Assembly (NCBI GenBank): GCA_943788935.1
Contig: CALSSE010000015.1
Coordinates: forward strand, 124,001 to 188,000
Direction: 5' to 3'
Length of the DNA: 64,000 nt
Source: an uncultured bacterium
GTDB lineage: Bacteria > Myxococcota_A > Bradymonadia > UBA7976 > VGTA01
Shown: positions 26,983-35,291 of the stretch, piece after piece
Position numbering within the stretch: position 1 is the first letter of the stretch
Layout of the letters: each line of letters starts with the position of its first letter
Position numbers and translations under genes: made by a program
Notes under the pieces: generated by a model
What the model was told of the DNA's origin: nothing
The model's input: the letters and a program-made list of their open reading frames with translations, nothing else
The model's database searches: none

Positions 26983-28074
26983 CTACTCCTCAAAGGCGAG
27001 TAAAATCCATGTTTGGAGAGCGATGAAGCGAGGGTCATTTCGACCGGTAAAGATCGTATAGCCAGAGTGATATGGGTCGTAGGGAGCCTCTAGGATCGGT
27101 GACTGGTTAGGGTCTCTAAAGTTGATATAGGCTTGAGTCATGAGGAAGTTACTCTCTACAGCGCAGGTTTGTCCATCTGCGCGGAGCCAAAACCCATTCT
27201 CAGGGTTATCGTGACACCCACTGTTACCGCAAGACATCGTTAAGATCCCATTAGCCTCCTCTTCGAATACTTGATAGTATTGACCATCTGCTCGATTCTG
27301 TGGATCCCCATTAGGTAGGAGATCGCATAGAAGATCATCTCCGGACCCTCCGGGGGGTGGTATATCCATCTCACCGGCCATCTCACCGGCCATCTCACCA
27401 GCTATCTCACCGGCTATCTCACCGGCCATCGGTCTCTCTACCTCACGACATTGGTACATATCTTCGATCCATGATGATAGAGATTGATATTCATCGCTCA
27501 TAGAGCTGAAAGTTCCACCGGGGCCACCATGTCCATTGACAGCATACTGAAATATTATGCTATCGTTAGGTTCCCCCGCGATGATGTAAGTATCGGGTGT
27601 GATCACTGCGTTAAGGGTCGCCTCTGCCTGGTCTCCCTCTAAGGGAGGGCTGAAAGTGAGAGCGCTCACCGGGAGATCAAAGGGAGTGGGGCCATCAGGT
27701 TCATGACAGAAAGCAGTAGCACAACCTGTGATCAACGCCGGACCAACCTCAGATGCGAAAAACTCTTCATTGACGATAGTCTCACAGACAATCTCTACTT
27801 CACCACCCGCTGAATTTTCGCCTGCTTGAGGTTCGTCTATTGGGGTCTCACCGGCTTCAGTTTCGCCTGCCGACATTTCTCCAGAGGCAGACTCTCCTCC
27901 AGCGACAGACTCTCCTCCAGCGACACCGCCGGGAGACGGCGTTTCACCAGCCATTCGCCCACCGATCTCTGGCGTCCTATCTCCTAGATTGATCGGCTCA
28001 TCTCCTCCTTCACAAGCGAAAAGCAGAGAGGCACAGATAAGTAAAGTGAAGGGGGCTGAGTGATCGATATTCAT
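26983..28074 (-). CDS. Lipoprotein with two CX4CH cytochrome-like modules
   Basis: The ATG at 28074 gives a compact lipoprotein signal (MNIDHS...LLFAC); the frame is open 25 codons further up without a better signal. The mature protein has a long Gly/Glu/Ser linker. It then has a module with CATAFCH, a second linker of five Met-Ala-Gly-Glu units, and a module with CGNSGCH. Both motifs have the CX4CH spacing, an unusual heme c attachment motif seen in some environmental bacteria. Both modules end in a W-containing helix (SSWIEDMYQC, LQTWILLAFEE), as in small monoheme domains. The gene follows the multiheme cytochrome gene on the same strand, 191 bp downstream, so the two may cooperate in electron transfer. 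Confidence 0.75.
   Translation of the reverse strand: MNIDHSAPFTLLICASLLFACEGGDEPINLGDRTPEIGGRMAGETPSPGGVAGGESVAGGESASGEMSAGETEAGETPIDEPQAGENSAGGEVEIVCETIVNEEFFASEVGPALITGCATAFCHEPDGPTPFDLPVSALTFSPPLEGDQAEATLNAVITPDTYIIAGEPNDSIIFQYAVNGHGGPGGTFSSMSDEYQSLSSWIEDMYQCREVERPMAGEIAGEIAGEMAGEMAGEMDIPPPGGSGDDLLCDLLPNGDPQNRADGQYYQVFEEEANGILTMSCGNSGCHDNPENGFWLRADGQTCAVESNFLMTQAYINFRDPNQSPILEAPYDPYHSGYTIFTGRNDPRFIALQTWILLAFEE
27367..27426 (-). repeat. 12-bp in-frame repeat encoding Met/Ile-Ala-Gly-Glu
   Basis: Five units of CATCTCACCGGC (some TATCTC or ACCAGC) form the linker between the two cytochrome-like modules. The unit encodes a linker very like the one in the broken lipoprotein at 2.6 kb, but every copy here is 12 bp, so the frame holds. 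Confidence 0.9.
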
Positions 28075-28265
28075 TTGATTACGCACCTGACTACGTCGTA
28101 CCATTTCAAGGCATAAATAGAGTATGTTCATAAGGCATAGAAAGGGCATATTTATTGAGAGTCACCTGCTGGATAGCAATGGCTTAAGAGCTACTCGAGA
28201 TATTTATGACCCGCAAATATGACACAGAGATAGGGGCTAACGCTTCATCACAGCTTGATTTGAGC

Positions 28266-31200
28266 TCACTGAATGTAGTTCGCTGCGTCTCCTTGAGCGT
28301 TGGAGTCGGCATCGATCCAAGAGTCCAAGACCAATCCTAAGTCAGGATCGGTGAGTCGCTCCAGGAGGCTACGATTGAGCGGTCCTGCCATCATGTAGTT
28401 GTTGCCATCTCGGCGAGGGCCACGATTGTCGAGTCGTGGGTGGATGCTTGTACTGTTGGTCTGACCATCAAACTCAACGATTCGGTCGAGGTCATAGGCC
28501 ACGTTGTTGACATCAAAGATGTCGGCAGGTGCTTCATTGTTACAATTCTGACGGTTATCATTGGCGTCAAATGGATTAACAGGACAACCATTGGCGTCGA
28601 AGAGGAACAAGCTCGTCCCTAGACCGGCCACCATGTGGACAAAGAACGGTGAGTCAAGCTGATTGCCTGTGTTGAGACCGATGTGAGTGCGGAGTAGATC
28701 AAAGAATCCATTATCTACTAGAGCGTCGAAATCATTGTCGTAATACAGATCACGGAATTCTGCGTACTCGTCACCAAACTGATCGATAGAGTTCTGAGTG
28801 AGGTGGCAAGTGACGCAGTAGCGTAGACCCTCACTATTGCTCGTTGGATCTAGTCGACCACGGATAGAGTGAGGCGCCATTTGATTCATCGCTAGAGCAG
28901 GGAAGGCGTTACGACCTTGGTTATTGGGGTTATTACCCTCACCGAGTCGGTCGGAGAAGGCGAAGACATCAGATTCATCACCGTTGAGGTCCTCATAACG
29001 ATAGAACATCTTCTCTGCGGGCGAGATCTGAGTGATGTATCCACGGCTGTTGATCCCTAGGTAAGTCGGGATAGGGTTCTGATAGACAAAGTCAGCGTTG
29101 GCCTCTTCGATGAGGATCCTCTCTCCGGTAATATTACTGAAGAAGAATTCTGCAGGATTAGCGTTATACTGTCCCTTGAGGTGGCAACCGATACAGTTAT
29201 TAGTCCAAGCGGCGTGACAAGACGCACAGTCGAGGTCATCAGTATGGCTGAACCCTTGGCTATATAGCGCGGGATTCGTCTGAACTGGACCGCTGCCCGG
29301 AGTCCCGTTAATGCGACCCATCGCGTAGGCCGCCTTCGGACTATACAAAAGATTACCGGTGCGGGGGTGAGCCTTGTTAGTATTGTAGGTGAGGTCACGA
29401 GTCTGAGGGACATAGTGAAGAGTACCGTAGACTCTAGAGGTCAACCAGAAGTTGTCTTGTGGATCTTTGATGACGTGACGGAGGACGTTGCCGAAGCGAT
29501 CCACGGCACATGTCTGATCTTGCTCTTGGTAGTCCTTACAAGGCGCAGTTTCAGCGTAAGTTTCGATATCACCGTGGCAGCTCTCGCAGGAGATCGCGGT
29601 CGCTTGATCTTGTCGACTCATGATCTTACCGCTAGTCACATCTCCCTTAGTGCCACCATGTAAGTCTCGACTACCGTGACAATCAATACAGCCCATCCCT
29701 GACTCATAGTGGACATCGGGAGGAGTGTCATCGAGACCGTCGCCGTCATAGTCCTCAGTGAGGATATATTGATCGGCGTTTCTTCCGTTGAAGGTATTAT
29801 TGTTAACCGCAGGGTCAAAGAGACGTCGGTCATTGGCGGTGTTGGTGAAGTTGACGGGGTTCTCAGGATATTGAGTGTTATTGGTGAGGTCGGCGTTCTG
29901 ATCTAAGCGAATGCCCCAGAACTGTAGCACGGTACGGTTGGAACCTTGGTGGCAACCCACACAGGCGTTATCAGTGATCCCGCGGACAATAACACCATTG
30001 GTGGTTTTGCTCACGTTACGGATGATGTGATCGGAGATGTGAGAGCGCTCACCGGGTGCGATCGCATCAGGGTCAGCAGGCTCTAACTTGTCGACATTAG
30101 GATCGGTAGAGCGGCTTCGTCCATCCATGCTGTACTGCATGTGACAAGAGGTACAACCCGAGGAGCGGAAGTCGGCATAGCGATTGTTGGCGCCAGCGCT
30201 ATACAAGTGGCAATTACCACAAGTAATGTTCACTTGCTCGTCGATGAGCTTCTCTAGATTGGACCCGTTGAGGACTCGGTTAGGACGTTGAGGGTCTGTG
30301 TTATCGATATCATTGGCGAGATTATTAGCGTTATAGTTGGCATTGTTGAACATGGGCCCGTTAAACTGAGCGATCTCAGGTTGCTCGACGAGCTCGCCAA
30401 CTTCACCGATTTCTCTGTTGTTTTGATTATAGGCAGGGTTGCTCACTGCGCGTGGTGCAGAGCCAGAGAGCGCATCTCCCTCGTCATCCAAGTCTCGATT
30501 ATTGCTGGCTCGATTAGCGACAACTCGGTTCTCAGCACCGATCATGAAACGAGTTCCTGAGAAGAAGCCATTGGTGGTACCGATGACGCTTCGTGGGACC
30601 CATTCTCCATGCTCGCCAGCGTGACAACCGCCCGAACCACAGCCTCTGCCTTGAGCGACGACGCGGAGGTCGCCGGGGTTGATAAACTGTAAGTAATCTA
30701 AGTTGGTGCAATTACCACCTTCGCAGGCAGAACCAGGATATTGAGCAGGCTCTAACTTATCGATACCGGCGAGAGTAATACGATGATTAGCAGCCTCTGG
30801 GTTATTAGCTTGATATTGTCGATCACCGACTTTGGGGTGAGGAGGGATATGGCTCTCTGCTTTACCGAGTGCCTCACCATTACCTCCATGGCAGGTCGTA
30901 CACTTGATGGCTGCAGCGCTGCCAAAGGGGTGGGGATTAGTGATACCGGGGCCACTGTAGTCATTGACACCACTTGATGCCCCGTTGTGACACTGCATAC
31001 AGCTCTCTACGGGCGCTGGCTCTATGATATCTACAGGGTCGCAACCTTCATAACCTTCGCAGTCATCATCTTCACAGTCAGTCCGTCCATCGATGTCGTT
31101 GTCTGCGTTATCATCGCAGATCTCAGGACAGCTCAAGTTGGCCCAACCGGGATTACCATTCTCTGAATAACATTCAGAACAAGCGGAGAGCATAAAGGGG

Positions 31201-31520
31201 TAGTTCTCAATCCCTTCACCGTCAGCGCATCTGACCTCATCAGTCAAAACACTACAGTCGACTCGCTCATTGAATTGGGTCTCGTAGTCCTCGCAGGGAT
31301 CGCCTTCTACGCCTGCGGGGGTCATGCCGCCTTCTACACCTGCGGGGGTCATGCCGCCTTCTACGCCTGCGGGGGTCATGCCGCCTTCTTCGCCTGCGGG
31401 TGTACCGATTTGACCTCCTGGAGGCGTATAGGTCCCAGGCATAATGACTGTCTCACCATCATCACAGCCTATGAATGGTATAAGTATCAGTAGACACAAG
31501 CTATAATTCCAGCGCGACAT
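28266..31520 (-). CDS. Multiheme c-type cytochrome lipoprotein (10 CxxCH plus 1 CX4CH)
   Basis: The ATG at 31520 has AGGAG eight bases upstream and gives a lipoprotein signal ending in FIGC. A linker of GGMTPAGVE repeats and a Cys/Asp-rich segment (CDDNADNDIDG...DCEDDDC) follow. From about residue 175 the protein carries ten CxxCH heme motifs: CMQCH, CTTCH, CGNCH, CTSCH, CVGCH, CIDCH, CESCH, CASCH, CIGCH and CVTCH. One CX4CH (CGSGGCH) lies between the second and third. The 1084-residue length and spread of hemes suggest an outer-surface or periplasmic electron carrier. I could not tie it to a named family such as MtrA or OmcA. Asp follows the lipid Cys; the meaning for sorting in this group is unclear. 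Confidence 0.88.
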   Translation of the reverse strand: MSRWNYSLCLLILIPFIGCDDGETVIMPGTYTPPGGQIGTPAGEEGGMTPAGVEGGMTPAGVEGGMTPAGVEGDPCEDYETQFNERVDCSVLTDEVRCADGEGIENYPFMLSACSECYSENGNPGWANLSCPEICDDNADNDIDGRTDCEDDDCEGYEGCDPVDIIEPAPVESCMQCHNGASSGVNDYSGPGITNPHPFGSAAAIKCTTCHGGNGEALGKAESHIPPHPKVGDRQYQANNPEAANHRITLAGIDKLEPAQYPGSACEGGNCTNLDYLQFINPGDLRVVAQGRGCGSGGCHAGEHGEWVPRSVIGTTNGFFSGTRFMIGAENRVVANRASNNRDLDDEGDALSGSAPRAVSNPAYNQNNREIGEVGELVEQPEIAQFNGPMFNNANYNANNLANDIDNTDPQRPNRVLNGSNLEKLIDEQVNITCGNCHLYSAGANNRYADFRSSGCTSCHMQYSMDGRSRSTDPNVDKLEPADPDAIAPGERSHISDHIIRNVSKTTNGVIVRGITDNACVGCHQGSNRTVLQFWGIRLDQNADLTNNTQYPENPVNFTNTANDRRLFDPAVNNNTFNGRNADQYILTEDYDGDGLDDTPPDVHYESGMGCIDCHGSRDLHGGTKGDVTSGKIMSRQDQATAISCESCHGDIETYAETAPCKDYQEQDQTCAVDRFGNVLRHVIKDPQDNFWLTSRVYGTLHYVPQTRDLTYNTNKAHPRTGNLLYSPKAAYAMGRINGTPGSGPVQTNPALYSQGFSHTDDLDCASCHAAWTNNCIGCHLKGQYNANPAEFFFSNITGERILIEEANADFVYQNPIPTYLGINSRGYITQISPAEKMFYRYEDLNGDESDVFAFSDRLGEGNNPNNQGRNAFPALAMNQMAPHSIRGRLDPTSNSEGLRYCVTCHLTQNSIDQFGDEYAEFRDLYYDNDFDALVDNGFFDLLRTHIGLNTGNQLDSPFFVHMVAGLGTSLFLFDANGCPVNPFDANDNRQNCNNEAPADIFDVNNVAYDLDRIVEFDGQTNSTSIHPRLDNRGPRRDGNNYMMAGPLNRSLLERLTDPDLGLVLDSWIDADSNAQGDAANYIQ
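31301..31381 (-). repeat. 27-bp in-frame tandem repeat in the cytochrome linker
   Basis: Three units, each 27 bp and nearly identical, encode Gly-Gly-Met-Thr-Pro-Ala-Gly-Val-Glu. A partial fourth unit (31382-31400) follows. They lie just after the lipobox. Confidence 0.85.
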
Positions 31521-32014
31521 AATCCTCACTCCTCTTGTCTGACACATATTAAATAATGTATACTCAAAGTTAAACCTAGTTGAGTAATTTGAACATTTTG
31601 GGTGGATGAATCAAGCGTTATCTTAAAAAATAAAGGCTCTTTTCGTTAATTTCGAATTGTATTAAAGCAAGTTTCAGGCCAAGGCTTATTGGTGACTTAA
31701 GGTATCGTTATCATTATTTTTTTATTGCTCGAATTGACGGTGGGTACAAAAGTCTTCTCTGCTTACCTGTAAATTCATTACTATTGATGTCATAGTTGGG
31801 TACTATTGTCTCCAGTAGGTCTCATGACTCCTTCTCGATTTGGTCAGTGTGTCGTAAAATGCAAAGTCTGTTGATCATAATGAGAGATTACATTAAGGGT
31901 GTGTGCGAAGGTCTGGTGTTGCTGAGCTGTGTTCTTGGCCACACTTTTACCCTATTTAGTGACTCTTAATTCTCGCCAGTTCACATCCGCCAACTCACAT
32001 CAAGGGTTATCGAC
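31521..32014. other. AT-rich intergenic region between cytochrome gene and lgt
   Basis: The 494 bp separate divergent genes, so promoters for both should be here. I saw runs of T and A near 31715 but no gene, no tandem repeat and no convincing -35/-10 pair. AGGAG at the cytochrome end belongs to that gene. Confidence 0.4.
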
Positions 32015-32914
32015 ATGATTTGGAACATTGATCCAGTATTCTTCTCACTTCCCGACCTGATCGGCGGACGTCAGATCCGTTATTATGGGGTGCTCTATGC
32101 GGTTGCCCTAATGGGGGCTTTTTTGCTATGGCAATGGCAGATTATGCGAAGTGGCCGTACTCGAGAGCAGGCGGAGCGCTTTCTTATGATCGCTGTTGGC
32201 GCTGTATTAGTGGGAGCGCGAGTGGGTCATTGTCTCTTCTACAATCCGACGTATTATCTAGCACACCCTCTTGAGATTATAAAGTTTTGGGAGGGAGGTC
32301 TCGCGAGTCATGGAGCGACGATCACCTTAATCCTCACCTTGATCTACTATGCCCGTACTGAAGGGATGACGATTCGAGAGACTTTTGATCGCTTCGCGAT
32401 TGGTGTGTCGTGGGCGGCGAGTATCATTCGTCTAGGCAACTTGATGAACTCAGAGATCGTCGGGCGTAAGACCGACTCTATTTTTGGGTTCAAGTTTCCC
32501 CTCTATGAGCGAAGTCTCTGGAACAGCTGCAGTGGTTGTAAAGAGGGAGCGATTGAGAGCTGTGTAGAGACTGTGCGTGGTTGTGTAGATCTCGTTCAAG
32601 TCCCTTACCGTCATCCAAGTCAAGTTTATGAATTTGTAATGGGAATGGTGATCTTCGGGACCCTGATCATCGTCGACCGAGTGATGGGTAAAGAGAGACG
32701 ACCCTTAGGCCTCTTAGGAGGTCTCTTCTTGACTCTTTACTTCACAGGTCGGTTCATCGTTGAATACTTTAAGGAGTTTCAAGCGCTCGCCGCTGACCAG
32801 TCCGCCTTCACGATGGGTCAGTATCTCTCCATTCCATTTATAATCATTGGTCTCTCGATGGTGATCCCTGCGCTCCTCAAAGGCGAGCAGACACCACCCG
32901 TTGAAGCGAGCTGA
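32015..32914 (+). CDS. lgt: Prolipoprotein diacylglyceryl transferase
   Basis: Lgt moves a diacylglyceryl group from phosphatidylglycerol to the lipobox Cys of prolipoproteins, the first step of lipoprotein maturation in the inner membrane. The 299-residue protein has about seven hydrophobic helices and the family's fixed motifs: IRYYGVLYA, GARVGHCLFYNP, EGGLASHGA, RLGNLMNSEIVG (Lgt signature with essential Arg and Asn) and RHPSQVYE. A loop with four Cys residues (NSCSGCKEGAIESC) between the signature and RHPSQ is unusual. At least five lipoproteins encoded in this window would be its substrates. Confidence 0.95.
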   Translation: MIWNIDPVFFSLPDLIGGRQIRYYGVLYAVALMGAFLLWQWQIMRSGRTREQAERFLMIAVGAVLVGARVGHCLFYNPTYYLAHPLEIIKFWEGGLASHGATITLILTLIYYARTEGMTIRETFDRFAIGVSWAASIIRLGNLMNSEIVGRKTDSIFGFKFPLYERSLWNSCSGCKEGAIESCVETVRGCVDLVQVPYRHPSQVYEFVMGMVIFGTLIIVDRVMGKERRPLGLLGGLFLTLYFTGRFIVEYFKEFQALAADQSAFTMGQYLSIPFIIIGLSMVIPALLKGEQTPPVEAS

Positions 32915-32932
32915 TCGATCTCTGATGAGCTT

Positions 32933-33238
32933 TCAGTGATCACTCCCCCTCTTTGGGCTTAAGATCAGTGATCTCAGCAGCAGCTCTTGATGGTGAGCCT
33001 CAGCGCGACTGTGAGGACTGTCGAGACGTTCGAGGCGTTCCTGTCTCTCCCAGTAGATCACCCAATGACCCTCACGCGCTTGGGGATAAGATTCATCGAG
33101 GCTGATCAACACCTCTTCACCGCTCTCCTTAGAGACGCTGATCCATGGTGGATTGATGTGATCGATGACTCCAACCCAACATCGAGCGGGAAAGGGCTGA
33201 GAGAGATAGAGGATGAGATAGATGATCATTAAACGCAT
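32933..33238 (-). CDS. Small secreted protein, possibly DUF3006-like
   Basis: This 101-residue protein starts with a hydrophobic signal segment. VGVIDHINPPWISV followed by EEVLISLDESYPQAREGHWV resembles the compact beta-fold of DUF3006 proteins (a conserved acidic strand, then a P/L-x-E-G-x-W-like turn). The match is weak and by eye. The start overlaps the end of the radC-like gene by 10 bp and has GAGG upstream within that gene, so the two are translated from one message. Function unknown. Confidence 0.55.
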   Translation of the reverse strand: MRLMIIYLILYLSQPFPARCWVGVIDHINPPWISVSKESGEEVLISLDESYPQAREGHWVIYWERQERLERLDSPHSRAEAHHQELLLRSLILSPKRGSDH

Positions 33239-34107
33239 GAAGATTCCTCGCTAGGTTCGAGTAGGAGCCATTCTGTCTCGATGGAACCTGCGATCACATA
33301 CTTGAGATCGAGATTCATCGACATCCCGAGATCGAGTAGCAGAGGAATCGCTTCTCGTTCTTCAGGATGTAGCTCTTCTTGTGGTCTTAATGAGATGAGA
33401 ATCCACTGAGCGTCTTGGTCTTCTAAGACGAGTTTAGAGAGCCAGCGAGGATGTAATGCGCGGTCATCAAGCGTGGAAGAGAGCGAGAGAGTGATCGCTG
33501 AATCAACGCCGAGGTTAATCATCCGCTCAAGATCTAGTGTATGAAGATCTGCAGTGATGTGCAGATCTGCGGCGCTATGAAGAGGGAGAGAGGGAGGGAA
33601 ATGACAAGCGATGAGCAGGGGGCTGACTCCACTCCATGTCTCTCTACATTGTTTGGTGATAAGGTGTAAATATGTGTGATGAGTCTGTGAATCATCACTC
33701 CCGTCATGAGGATCGCTCTCGTCATGTGGGTCGCTCTCGTTATGAGGGTCGCTCTCGTCATGAGGATCGCTCTGCAACTTGATGATTCGTTTACTTAGCT
33801 CCATCGCGGCGATCAATCGAGAGGCTTTGGCAGGACCTATCCCTTTGATGAGACAGAGCTGATCGAGCGTGGCATCCCCGAGTCGTCTCACTGATCCTAG
33901 GGAGTGAAGGAGCCGCTGAGCTAGCATTAAGGCGTCTTCTTCTGAGCCTCTACCGGTTCCTAAGAGGATAGAGATCAGTGCAGCATGCTCGAGATGATGA
34001 GCGCCCTCATTGATGAGGCGCTCCCGTGGTCGATCTTGGGTGGAGAGCTCCTTGAGTGAGCTCCAGCGAGGGCTAGGTAACACTGAGTATGGACGTTTAT
34101 ATGGCAT
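33229..34107 (-). CDS. RadC/UPF0758-like protein with degenerate JAB domain
   Basis: The N-terminal 110 residues match UPF0758 (RadC) proteins: RPRERLINEGAHHLEHAALISILLGTG and the helix-hairpin-helix LCLIKGIGPAKASRLIAAMEL. RadC C-terminal domains normally carry the JAB metal motif HxHPSG...D. Here the equivalent region has no such motif; only LGMSMNLDLKYVIAGS near the end recalls the family's final strand. An in-frame repeat of Ser-Asp-Pro-His-Asp-Glu replaces the usual linker. The protein has probably lost metalloenzyme activity, or uses the N-terminal domain only. AGGAGG five bases before the ATG marks a strong start. Confidence 0.75.
   Translation of the reverse strand: MPYKRPYSVLPSPRWSSLKELSTQDRPRERLINEGAHHLEHAALISILLGTGRGSEEDALMLAQRLLHSLGSVRRLGDATLDQLCLIKGIGPAKASRLIAAMELSKRIIKLQSDPHDESDPHNESDPHDESDPHDGSDDSQTHHTYLHLITKQCRETWSGVSPLLIACHFPPSLPLHSAADLHITADLHTLDLERMINLGVDSAITLSLSSTLDDRALHPRWLSKLVLEDQDAQWILISLRPQEELHPEEREAIPLLLDLGMSMNLDLKYVIAGSIETEWLLLEPSEESSCV
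33703..33774 (-). repeat. 18-bp in-frame tandem repeat, four copies
   Basis: Four units related to GTCATGAGGATCGCTCTC encode SDPHDE-type hexapeptides between the N-terminal and C-terminal domains of the RadC-like protein. Copies differ by one or two bases each. Confidence 0.9.
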
Positions 34108-34509
34108 ATATACCTCCTAGTGATGTGAGAGAGACCGATCGGATCTATCGGTGGGGAGCTCTCACATTGCAAAGAGTTTGCCAATGACTTCACGAGCATA
34201 CATTCAGATGTTGAGACTCTTTTCGTCTGTCATATAAGTGCTTGTTAAATATGAGTTAATGATGTGTTGCGCCTGCTTATGTGTGGCGTCAGGAATCAAT
34301 AAGTGATTAGCAATTTCTTTTAGATACACCACTGTTTTGAAGAGCTGTATAATATGTAGACAGCACTTATCATATTCAGTGTTCAATTTGAGTACATCAC
34401 TGTTCAGAAACCAGACACTTGCATGACGATCAAGGCGATGCCCCTTATGTGTCTTGGGGCGAGCGTCTTGGGGCGAGCGTCTTGGGGCGAGCGTCTTGGG
34501 GCGAGCTGA
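34108..34509. other. AT-rich intergenic region between radC-like and pilin genes
   Basis: This 400-bp gap holds a hairpin upstream of radC (ACCGAT at 34134-34139 pairs with ATCGGT at 34147-34152), an AT-rich middle part, and the 14-bp array at its right end. A 60-codon minus-strand frame at 34204-34386 begins with TTG, has no Shine-Dalgarno site and matches nothing I know, so I do not call it a gene. Confidence 0.5.
34451..34506. repeat. 14-bp tandem repeat, four perfect copies
   Basis: GTCTTGGGGCGAGC is repeated four times without change. The array ends three bases before the stop codon (34510) of the pilin gene, so it forms the start of that gene's 3' untranslated region. The unit is much more GC-rich than the surrounding DNA. 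Confidence 0.95.
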
Positions 34510-35136
34510 CTACTCGAGAGGATTTGCCGAGAATATACCACCACCGCCGAGTACTTCCATTGTTCCTGGTCTTATGCCGCCGACTCTCTCAAAGAGGGAG
34601 AAGGCGAGGTTGCAGTTGAGGTCACCCATGGCTCTAGCGGTGAAAGCTGAGTTACTGCCTACACCTTGTGTGTCATATTCATACCAATAATAGTGAGCGC
34701 GATTGATCGCGAAGCCTAGATCTTGCCATGGAGAATTATCCCAAGCATTAGGATAAGGTGAGCCGGGAGCGTCAGCCGGGATACATTTATCCGCAGGTTG
34801 ACCACAACAGGCGTTACGACCAGGCGCAGGGCCGAAAGCGACCCCAACTCCAGGGAATTGAGGTTGAATAATACTACCATCACGCCCTGTCATATCCTGG
34901 GAGCGAATAAAGTAGTTGTTACTACCATCGAAGAGCCGTTTCAGGTTAACGATCGCCTCAGAGGTCTTTGCTCGACGAGTGTATTTAGTCAGATTTGGAC
35001 CAGCGACAGCGGCAAGAATACCAAGTATTCCTACAGTGATCATCAACTCGATGAGAGTGAAACCGACGGTGCTTCGGTCTAGTTTATTAGATCTCTTGTG
35101 ATGTTTTTGGATCATTGTTTCTGTTCCAGACTTCAT
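34510..35136 (-). CDS. Type IV pilin-like protein
   Basis: This 208-residue prepilin has a basic leader and the class III cleavage site: Gly before FTLIELMITVGILGILAAVA, with Glu at position +5 of the mature protein. The long hydrophobic helix runs on as a pilin N-terminal helix (NLTKYTRRAKTSEAIVNLKRLF). The globular part has Cys pairs (NACCGQPADKC, GDLNC). The pilB-pilT-pilC genes 3 kb away would assemble such a pilin; whether this is the major pilin is inference. The ATG at 35115 would shorten the leader by seven residues; neither start has a clear Shine-Dalgarno site. Confidence 0.88.
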   Translation of the reverse strand: MKSGTETMIQKHHKRSNKLDRSTVGFTLIELMITVGILGILAAVAGPNLTKYTRRAKTSEAIVNLKRLFDGSNNYFIRSQDMTGRDGSIIQPQFPGVGVAFGPAPGRNACCGQPADKCIPADAPGSPYPNAWDNSPWQDLGFAINRAHYYWYEYDTQGVGSNSAFTARAMGDLNCNLAFSLFERVGGIRPGTMEVLGGGGIFSANPLE

Positions 35137-35160
35137 TTGTAGTTAGCGATTCATCTACTA

Positions 35161-35189
35161 ATGATTGAGAACTAAGAGAATATTGTCAA
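35161..35189 (-). promoter_or_regulatory. Candidate sigma-70-type promoter of the pilin gene
   Basis: On the minus strand TTGACA (35189-35184) is followed after 17 bp by AATCAT (35166-35161), a perfect -35 with a 4/6 -10. Transcription would start about 20 bases before the pilin ATG. I found no -24/-12 element here, unlike pilA promoters driven by PilR in other bacteria. Confidence 0.4.
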
Positions 35190-35225
35190 CCTCTCTTCTG
35201 AGAAACTGAGGCTCTATTAGGGATC

Positions 35226-35291
35226 AAGACTGAGTTGATTAAAACCCAAGACTCAGTTGACTAAAAACCCAAGACTGACTTGATTAAAACC
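35226..35291. repeat. Imperfect 22-23-bp tandem repeat, three copies
   Basis: Units related to AAGACTGAGTTGATTAAAACC run through the 3' end of the small beta-barrel gene and include its stop codon (35284-35286). ACTGAGT in the first unit and ACTCAGT in the second are inverted, so the RNA could form a hairpin right after the stop codon. Confidence 0.85.

Noticed and set aside
31521..32014. A hidden RNA gene in the long gap before lgt
   Set aside because: No tRNA-like cloverleaf, long stem or terminator with U-run was seen; it looks like ordinary AT-rich promoter DNA.
34204..34386. 60-codon minus-strand frame in the radC-pilin gap
   Set aside because: TTG start, no Shine-Dalgarno site, no recognisable motif, AT-rich surroundings; not enough to call a gene.
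34451..34506. CRISPR-like array
   Set aside because: The repeats are head-to-tail without spacers and only 14 bp, and no cas genes are near; the same holds for the arrays at 26932, 35226 and 45430.
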